Shown: positions 18,113 through 24,209 of the stretch, in pieces
Layout of the letters: every line of letters begins with the position of its first letter
Position numbering within the stretch: the stretch's first letter is position 1
Assembly (NCBI GenBank): GCA_001579985.1
Contig: LRSR01005502.1
Location: forward strand, 1-24,209
DNA from: Hypsibius dujardini
Taxonomy: Eukaryota > Tardigrada > Eutardigrada > Parachela > Hypsibiidae
Length of the DNA: 24,209 nucleotides
Direction: 5' to 3'
Translations under genes and position numbers: made by a program
Notes under the pieces: generated by a model
What the model was told of the DNA's origin: nothing
Seen by the model: the letters and a program-made list of their open reading frames with translations, nothing else
The model's database searches: none

Positions 18113-19522
18113 ATGACATCCGAAGTCGTAATTCCTCGCCAGCACTTCCTCCTCCTTCCGTTCCCGGCTTACGGGCACATGATCCCACTCGCGGAGCTGG
18201 GTAGGAAGATCGCCCAACACCATGACGTCACCTTTGCGGTGTCCCAATGCTTGTTCGAGCAAATCCAGAAACGGGAGCTCATTTCTCCCGAGGACTTTGC
18301 CCTCGTCTGTATCCCGGACGGCCTGGCGGAGCAGTTAGACGGTGCGAATGTCCTCGACCAGACGACCTTTATCACCACAATGGAAACCGTCATTCCCGGC
18401 GTGCGAAGCCTTCTACAAGCAGTACCCACCCGGAGCACTGTCGGAAACCCAGCGAACTCTCTCGGAATTACGACCCCGGTGGATGTCGTCGTCGGGGACA
18501 ACACCCTCGCGGAGGGTTTGGTGGTCTGCTATGAACGCAACATTCCGTGTCACTTTTTCAACACCGCCTGCGCCACGATGACCCTCGGCGCAATTTCCAT
18601 GACGGAGGATCACCCCGTCGCCGAGAGCAACGCGGAGGACAACGCGTTCATCGAGATGCCGGTACCGGGGGGTCCTCCACCGGCCACCCCGAAGATGTTC
18701 AAGAAACTACTCTTGGCTATGGGTAGAGCCACGCCCTATGTCAGCGGGATCGTCTTCAACTCCGTCCTCGAAGTGGAGACGGACAATGTCGCCCGGATCG
18801 AAACGTTTCCGATCATGAAAGGTATTCCGTTGCGATTTGTCGGTCCGTTGATGCCGGCCTCGGAAAAAATATCAACCGTCAAGATGGAGCAGCAGACGAA
18901 AGTGCAGACATGGTTGGATCGTCAGCCGGAAATATCAGTCGTGTACGTGAGTTTTGGTTCGATCGCTTACCCAAAACCTGAACAAATTGCGGAAGTTGGG
19001 AAAGCGCTGTTGAAAGTTGGCAAACCCTTTATTTGGTCTCTCCGCCCGGAACAGCAGCAGCATCTTCCGGAGGAAATAACCTTACGGATGGGAAATCAAT
19101 TCGAAGATGAAGGAAATTCTTTTTTGATACTTGGATGGGCTCCGCAGAAGCTGATCCTTCAGCATGCCTCGACAGCGGTCTTTTTGAGTCACTGCGGATG
19201 GAACAGCACGATGGAAAGCTTGGCAGCGGGAATACCGGTCGTGGCTTGGCCAATGTTCGGCGACCAAAAGATCAACGCCGAGTGGTTAGTCCAGCGGTCA
19301 ACCGCCGTAATGGTTGACGGAACGGGACTGAAGTCGAAGAGGTTGGTGTTGGCTGACGAGATTGTGAAGAAGATTTTGAACGTGGGTTGGAATGGTGCTT
19401 CAGCTGACAGTGTCTGCCGACGTGCTGCTCACGCGTGGAGTTCTAAGTTGGAGAAGGCGACTAGTCCGGGTGGGAGTTCGGACATTGCTTTCCGAGAATT
19501 AGTCGGTTTGCCGAATTCTTAG
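18113..19522 (+). CDS. Plant-type UDP-glycosyltransferase, UGT3
   Basis: Intronless, 469 residues, ending FRELVGLPNS. Catalytic His22 (AYGHMIP) and Asp129 (VVVGDN) are present, and the PSPG box runs Trp342-Gln385. The start at 18113 (MTSEVV) matches UGT4; an in-frame ATG 13 codons upstream is shared with UGT2 only. The first 400 residues resemble UGT1 and UGT2. The last 70 (KRLVLADEI, NVGWNGASADSVCR, AWSSKLEKATSPGG) are closer to UGT4, so the gene is a mosaic. It is predicted cytosolic with the same donor use; differences in the acceptor loop (residues 170-200) may change substrate choice. Confidence 0.93.
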   Translation: MTSEVVIPRQHFLLLPFPAYGHMIPLAELGRKIAQHHDVTFAVSQCLFEQIQKRELISPEDFALVCIPDGLAEQLDGANVLDQTTFITTMETVIPGVRSLLQAVPTRSTVGNPANSLGITTPVDVVVGDNTLAEGLVVCYERNIPCHFFNTACATMTLGAISMTEDHPVAESNAEDNAFIEMPVPGGPPPATPKMFKKLLLAMGRATPYVSGIVFNSVLEVETDNVARIETFPIMKGIPLRFVGPLMPASEKISTVKMEQQTKVQTWLDRQPEISVVYVSFGSIAYPKPEQIAEVGKALLKVGKPFIWSLRPEQQQHLPEEITLRMGNQFEDEGNSFLILGWAPQKLILQHASTAVFLSHCGWNSTMESLAAGIPVVAWPMFGDQKINAEWLVQRSTAVMVDGTGLKSKRLVLADEIVKKILNVGWNGASADSVCRRAAHAWSSKLEKATSPGGSSDIAFRELVGLPNS

Positions 19523-20116
19523 AGCGCCGCACCGATTGCTACTACTTTGATCAAAGTGTGATGAGGCACCTCAACTGCGAGTGATTTAAATTACATTTTT
19601 CTTTAATCTAGACGGATGAAGTTTGCAGAAAGGGGCGAGAAATCGACAGCCAACAAGAACATGTGACCTTTCTTTTTTACTCCACATGCACGCCATAATT
19701 TTTTCATTTAATCACTTAGTACACAGGGTACGACAATTACGAGTGTTCCCTCAGTACGTGAGGATAACGATGAGACCTTGATCCCTGAGCACATTAATTA
19801 AACGTGAACATCTTTTGTCCGGTACGCCACCTTTGACCTCACCGTGATCAGTCTCCTTGTTCGGTAATAATCTGCACTGGCACCGGATAAGAAGCTAAGA
19901 ACCAGGCTACGCGAAGATAAATCAATTGTGTTTTAAATGGAGAATCGCTCTGAAATCATCAGCAGAGTTAGCACTGTAAGTACCGCAACTGCTTCGCGTC
20001 GTATAAACTAATGTGCTCATCCGGATTCTCGCGACAACTCAAACCAAAATTAGGCTTAACTAAAACTCGGCTCACCCATTTTTAATTCCCTGACTTTCTC
20101 ACTTGATTTCTAAACC
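19523..20116. other. Intergenic region, probable UGT4 promoter
   Basis: About 590 bp without a supported exon. It does not match the upstream block of UGT1-3, so UGT4 has its own regulatory sequence. CGTATAAACTAATG near 20000 contains a TATAAA, but its role is unproven. Confidence 0.4.
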
Positions 20117-21568
20117 ATGACGTCCGAAGTCGTAATTCCTCGTCAGCACTTCCTCCTCCTTCCGTTCCCGGCTTACGGGCACATGATTCCGCTCGCTGAG
20201 CTGGGCAAGAAGATCGCCCGACACCACGACGTCACCTTCGCCGTCTCCCAATGCTTGTTCGGGCAACTGCAAAAGCGCGAGCTCGTCTCCCCCAAAGACT
20301 TCACCCTTGTCTGCATCCCGGACGGCCTGGCGGAGCAGCTGGACGGTGCGAACGTTCTCTACCCCGCGAATTTCGTCACCACACTGCAAACCGTCATCGC
20401 CGGTATCCAGAGCCTGCTAGAAGCTGTACCAACCCGTGGCAGTGTCGGGAACCCAGCGAACGGCCTCGGAATTACGATCCCGGTCGACGTCGTCATCGGG
20501 GATAACATGATGGCCGCGGGCTTGTCGGTCTGCCGCGACCGCGAGATTCCTTTGCACTTTTTTAACACGTGCGCCGCCTCGCTGACCTTTGCCGTGCTCG
20601 CCATGACCGAAGACTATCCGGTGCTGGGGCCAAACGAAGAACCGAATCAATTCATGGAGCTCCCGTCGTCGCCGGGAGCTTCTCCTCCGCCCATACCGGA
20701 GATCTCCAAGAAGGTGTTGTTGGACATGCGCCGGGCTACACTCCAAGTCAACGGGATCATCTTCAACTCCGCCCTCGAGGTGGAGCGAGACACTGTCGCG
20801 CTGATTGAAGCTCTTCCGGAGATGAAGGGTATTTCGCTGCGATGTGTCGGTCCGCTGATGTCGCCCGCGGAAAAGCTCTCCACCGCCAAGCTGGAGCACA
20901 AAGACAAAGTGCAGGCATGGTTGGACCGTCAGTCGGAGACCTCGGTCGTGTACGTGAGTTTCGGTTCGATCGCTTATCCGTCACCGGAGCAAATTGCGGA
21001 GCTTGCGAAGGCGCTGTTGAGGGTCGGTAAACCCTTCATTTGGTCTATCCGTCCGGAACAACAGCAGCATCTGCCGGAGGGAATAAAATCGAAGATGGGG
21101 AATCAGTTCGAAGGTGAAGGAGGTTCTTTTTTGATACTTGGATGGGCTCCGCAGAAGCTGATCCTTCAGCATGCCTCGACGGCGGTTTTTTTGAGTCACT
21201 GCGGATGGAACAGCACCATGGAGAGCGTATCAGCGGGAGTTCCGGTCGTTGCGTGGCCCATGTTCGCCGATCAGAAGCTCAATGCCGAGTGGTTGGCAAA
21301 GCAGTCCACTGCAGTCATGGTCGAGGGCACGGGACTGAAGCCGAAACGGCTGGTATTGGCGGACGAGATTGAAGGAATCATCTCCGACGTCGGATGGAAT
21401 GGTGGTGCGCGTGACAGTGCCTGTCGGATTGCAGCTCAGTCGTGGAGCTCTAAGCTGGGGAAGGCGACCGGTTCGGGTGGGAGCTCGGACATTGCTTTTC
21501 GAGAATTAATTGGTCTGCCTCTTCCCCATAATGGTATCTCAACTGTTACCGGTAATAACAATAACTGA
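20117..21568 (+). CDS. Plant-type UDP-glycosyltransferase, UGT4 (divergent)
   Basis: Intronless, 483 residues. Catalytic His22 (AYGHMIP) and Asp129 (VVIGDN) are present; the PSPG box, Trp343 to Gln386, is shifted by one residue through an insertion near residue 185. It is the most divergent intronless copy: the acceptor half differs (ASLTFAVLAMTEDYP; SSPGASPPPIPEISKK) and the C-terminus is extended (LPLPHNGISTVTGNNNN). It is also more GC-rich at third positions than UGT1-3, which gives long open frames on the opposite strand. The stretch before and within the PSPG box is almost identical to the other copies even at silent sites, suggesting gene conversion. The start is supported by MTSEVVIPRQHF, with non-homologous sequence before it. 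Confidence 0.92.
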   Translation: MTSEVVIPRQHFLLLPFPAYGHMIPLAELGKKIARHHDVTFAVSQCLFGQLQKRELVSPKDFTLVCIPDGLAEQLDGANVLYPANFVTTLQTVIAGIQSLLEAVPTRGSVGNPANGLGITIPVDVVIGDNMMAAGLSVCRDREIPLHFFNTCAASLTFAVLAMTEDYPVLGPNEEPNQFMELPSSPGASPPPIPEISKKVLLDMRRATLQVNGIIFNSALEVERDTVALIEALPEMKGISLRCVGPLMSPAEKLSTAKLEHKDKVQAWLDRQSETSVVYVSFGSIAYPSPEQIAELAKALLRVGKPFIWSIRPEQQQHLPEGIKSKMGNQFEGEGGSFLILGWAPQKLILQHASTAVFLSHCGWNSTMESVSAGVPVVAWPMFADQKLNAEWLAKQSTAVMVEGTGLKPKRLVLADEIEGIISDVGWNGGARDSACRIAAQSWSSKLGKATGSGGSSDIAFRELIGLPLPHNGISTVTGNNNN

Positions 21569-21922
21569 GGAAATCTAGTGACGTAACTTTTCTATGAGAA
21601 ATTGCGGCATTTTTTTCTCCTTCTGGAGAGTTCGAAATGTGCAAGACGGTCAGTAATTTACCACTCAATAGCCCTTTAACACTCGGTGCCAGATCGGGCA
21701 TGATTTGAGTGCCAGAAGTATTTACTCCTTTCATGGTTGAAGTTCAATTAACGCCTTCGTTGAGCCTTGACCCCGTGCCACTCAACGATCCAACCTTGGA
21801 TAATTATTTTTGGAGACCAGTAGATGGTTAACTTGGTCGTTCAAAAACACCACATATTTTAAGAATTTTTGACCAGCTCTCAATCTGCAGAGACATTTTT
21901 CACTCCAAAAAAGTAAAAACTG

Positions 21923-21960
21923 ATTAACGTTGACAAATGTTAACGTTAAACGTTAACGTT
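21923..21960. repeat. TTAACGTT palindromic cluster
   Basis: Overlapping copies of TTAACGTT (a perfect palindrome) within 38 bp. It could be a small hairpin or protein-binding cluster; no function is implied by context. Confidence 0.5.
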
Positions 21961-22335
21961 GTCCGCTGGACATTGGTTAAGCAGCAACTGACCAAACCAT
22001 AATCTCTAATTTTGGAGCATGATATCAACCTTTAAAATCAGTTGAGTTTAGCAAAATCGCTCGAACCATCTGTGCGTGAAAAATTCGGAGGTCCCCATGT
22101 CGTCATTTAACGACACTGAACGAGGGGGCGTTAAAGAGTTAAGGAATTAACGCATACACCAGCTGACTGCTTGTCCTCACTTATATTTGCACATTATATC
22201 AGTATGCAATGAGCAAATACCTGAATTCAAGCACTTTCGTGTAGAGTTCTAGGGGGCGACACTCGTACTGCATGTGTCGCTCAATTGTATCTGATTCCAC
22301 GAACTGATAAGCAAAGACGTCGAATTTGATAATGC

Positions 22336-22465
22336 ACCCTTCGTCCCTCGATCGTCACCTTGTACAAACAGTTTCTGTACGTAACACTGCCTTGATACTA
22401 AACCCTTCCTCCCTCGATCGTCACCTCGTATAGACAGTTTCTGTACGTGACACTGCCTTGAACTG
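22336..22465. repeat. Two-copy tandem repeat, 66-bp unit
   Basis: Two head-to-tail copies sharing CCCTCGATCGTCACCT, ACAGTTTCTGTACGT and ACACTGCCTTGA, with a few substitutions. It lies about 150-280 bp upstream of the UGT5 start, so it could be part of its regulatory region. Confidence 0.8.
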
Positions 22466-22617
22466 AAATTACTTTATCCCTGAGGGTACAGTTTTTGGAG
22501 GTTGAATTGCAAGCACACGGCATCTCTGTTTGCACCAAGCCTCACAACTATACACCTTGTCAGTGTGCTTCCAGCTCTCTTAAAGTAATTATATTTGAAG
22601 AAACCTCCTCTGCAACA

Positions 22618-23567
22618 ATGCGGAAACATATTTTGCTGGTTACGATTCCATCCTACGGGCATATTATTCCGCTCCTCGAACTGGCCCGGAGAATTGCTCC
22701 CTTCCATCGCGTTACCTTCGCGGTGTCCCAATTCGAACTCGGCGAGATCCGGCAACGAGAGCTCGTCTCCTCTGAAGACCCCTTCACCCTCCATGGCATT
22801 CCAGACGGATACTTTCTACTTGAAAGCGAGAAAAGCCAATCAGGCCAGATTTTTCAGAAAATTCATCAGTTCGTCATCCCCGGGACCGTGGCCTTCCTAA
22901 AGGCCTTACCCATTCCAAGCCCACAGTAAGAACTCCAAACAACAAACAATAGCTCACAAATTCTTTAGTTTAAAATAATTAATTTTAAAATGTAAAACAT
23001 ACATGTTAAAAATAACTTAAATTAAGTTACTTAAGATGAAATTGTTGTTCCATCTTCGCTCAAATGTTTTTTATTATTTTCAGTGACACTGACCATAAGA
23101 ACGAAGGAAGTGCGCCGAGTCTCCAAGACCCGGTCGACGTGGTGATCGGTGATAACATTCTCGGCGTGGCCCTCCGCGTTCTCCACGAACGTGGCATTCC
23201 ATTCCACATCTTCAACACCGCGTCCTCCAGCATGACCTACGTGTCCCTGCTGGTGTGTGAGGACACTCCGTCCCGACCGGACCCGCCGAACGACAACCAA
23301 ATGAAGTTCATCGAGGCGCCCGACCCGACCGTCACACCGAAACCCATCTCGGACGCCATCAAAACCATGTTCCTGCAGATGCACGAGATGACACTGTTGG
23401 CGGCCGGGATCGTCGAGAATTCTGTTTACGAACTGGAGGTGGACGCCGTCGAGGCCATCAGGAAGCATCCAGACATGCAGGGTCGGCCGTTCCGCTCCAT
23501 CGGCCCTCTTATTCCAACAACCGAACGAACCAGCGGAACGAACGGAGAACGGGCAAAAGAGATTGAG
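22618..23567 (+). CDS. Plant-type UDP-glycosyltransferase, UGT5 (5' part, spliced, runs off the window)
   Basis: Exon 1 (22618-22925) starts MRKHILLVTIPSYGHIIP, with the catalytic His at residue 15. A 158-bp intron (22926-23083, GTAAGA...TTTTCAG, phase 2) follows. Exon 2 (23084-23567) has the catalytic Asp in VDVVIGDNILG and continues through the acceptor domain (IPFHIFNTASSSMTYV; RSIGPLIPTTERTS) to a phase-0 donor, GAG|GTATCA. In total 264 codons are visible; the donor half with the PSPG box is expected in exon 3 beyond the window. The protein start is shorter than in UGT1-4. It is the most divergent member and the only one with introns, so it may represent the ancestral exon structure or later intron gain. 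A truncated pseudogene cannot be excluded because the 3' half is not seen. Confidence 0.82.
22926..23083 (+). other. UGT5 intron 1
   Basis: 158-bp AT-rich intron with GTAAGA donor and TTATTTTCAG acceptor. Removing it restores one frame across the junction, between the KALPIPSP and DTDHKNEG segments. Confidence 0.85.
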
Positions 23568-23588
23568 GTATCAATACTACTACAATCC

Positions 23589-23792
23589 ACGACAAGACTG
23601 ATTACACTGGAGGGTCCGGGGAATGGGCAAAAGAGGCGGGATAAGGGATGGTTTTCAAACAATCAACCAATCAACCACCTGACCTGCAATGGTTGCTTTG
23701 TTCCTGCTTTGATCCATTTTCTAATCTGCCACCCCCTTGCTCCGCCCCTTTTGCCCATACCCGGACCCTCCTGTGTACTCAATCTTGTCGTT
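23589..23792. mobile_element. Palindromic MITE, copy 1 (UGT5 intron 2)
   Basis: About 204 bp with inverted repeats of roughly 55-60 bp: ACGACAAGACTGATTACACT at the left, and a right end that reads CGACAAGATTGAGTACACAG on the opposite strand. Both ends continue with GGAGGGTCCGGG and GGGCAAAAG. It could fold into a long hairpin. No target duplication could be fixed. There is no coding capacity. Confidence 0.8.
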
Positions 23793-23804
23793 GATTGTAT
23801 AGTC

Positions 23805-24009
23805 AACGACAAGACTGATTACACTGGAGGGTCCGGGAAATGGGCAAAAGAGGCGGGATAAGGGATGGTTTTCAAACAACCAAACAATCAACCACCTGAC
23901 CTGCAATGGTTGCTTTGTTCCTGCTTTGTTCCATTTTCTAATCTGCCACCCCCTTGCTCCGCCCCTTTTGCCCATACCCGGACCCTCCAGTGTACTCAAT
24001 CTTGTCGTT
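23805..24009. mobile_element. Palindromic MITE, copy 2 (UGT5 intron 2)
   Basis: 205 bp, nearly identical to copy 1 and in the same orientation, separated from it by 12 bp. The inverted repeats start AACGACAAGA at both ends. The high similarity implies recent tandem duplication or two close insertions. Confidence 0.85.
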
Positions 24010-24209
24010 GAGTAGGAGTCTCGTACTGTACTTCTCACTCCTGGCATAACGGCAGAAAAATGTAATTCCAAAATAACTAATCCAGTAAATAGTTTCAATA
24101 AATTAATTAACCCGTTTGACGCATAATTATTAACTAATTAATTTGGAAATTTGAGGCACGCATTTTTAATTAAAAATTACGCCTATCAAAACTACAAATC
24201 CTTAATTGA
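24010..24209. other. Right edge, AT-rich, probably UGT5 intron 2
   Basis: AT-rich sequence with TTAATTAA-like stretches and no exon. If UGT5 is intact, this is still within its second intron. Confidence 0.4.

Larger units (their letters stand above)
21569..22617. other. Intergenic region between UGT4 and UGT5
   Basis: About 1 kb with no supported gene. It holds a TTAACGTT-rich palindromic stretch (21923-21960) and a two-copy tandem repeat (22336-22465). The last 150 bp should contain the UGT5 leader. Confidence 0.45.

Noticed and set aside
20417-20899. 160-codon open frame on the minus strand inside UGT4
   Set aside because: It is antisense to a clear UGT and arises from GC-rich third positions; similar antisense frames occur in all UGT copies and share no known motif.
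22336-22465. Possible CRISPR-like direct repeats
   Set aside because: Only two adjacent copies without regular spacers, in an animal genome.
1-24209. tRNA or rRNA genes
   Set aside because: No cloverleaf consensus boxes or conserved rRNA stretches were noticed by eye on either strand; a dedicated scan was not possible.

Overview
This is a nuclear window from an invertebrate animal. The genes are widely spaced, GT-AG introns are common, there are no bacterial-style operons, and DNA transposons are dense. A minus-strand gene encodes the membrane half of a Cys-loop receptor, a family plants do not have. The main content, however, is a tandem array of plant-type (PSPG-box, CGWNS) family-1 UDP-glycosyltransferases without signal peptide or C-terminal membrane anchor, unlike ordinary animal UGTs. 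The simplest reading is horizontally acquired UGT genes that later multiplied. I cannot name the species; a tardigrade, mite or similar small invertebrate would fit.

Layout. 150-847: first copy of a duplicated segment. 848-3641: a 2.8 kb insert bounded by 14-bp inverted repeats, carrying a minus-strand BEN-like pseudogene. 3853-4321: hAT-like MITE with ACGCGG subterminal repeats. 4465-6467: upstream block and UGT1, which carries Asn where the catalytic His should be. 6458-7066: 3' piece of a pogo-like element that supplies the UGT1 stop codon. 7332-7940: a UGT N-terminal relic and a relic of a Maverick/adintovirus-like family B DNA polymerase. 8588-9632: an unrecognised multi-exon gene. 10213-11040 (minus): Cys-loop receptor M1-M4 half. 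11135-13605: second copy of the duplicated segment, now split by a DD37D mariner, a hAT-like MITE and a TA-flanked MITE; the first copy preserves the empty sites. 13645-15633: upstream block and UGT2. 15863-17625: pogo-like transposon with about 140-bp inverted repeats. 17626-19522: upstream block and UGT3. 20117-21568: UGT4. 22618 to beyond the window: UGT5, which has introns; its second intron contains two palindromic MITEs.

How it fits together. UGT1-3 share their upstream block, and UGT1 and UGT2 also share the duplicated segment before it, so the array grew by segmental duplication. The pogo-like element lies both behind UGT1 and between UGT2 and UGT3, and may have provided sites for unequal exchange. 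UGT2-4 keep the catalytic His/Asp pair and the full 44-residue donor box and should be active, cytosolic, probably UDP-glucose-using enzymes that conjugate small lipophilic molecules; acceptors cannot be read from sequence. UGT1 is intact as an ORF but probably catalytically impaired.
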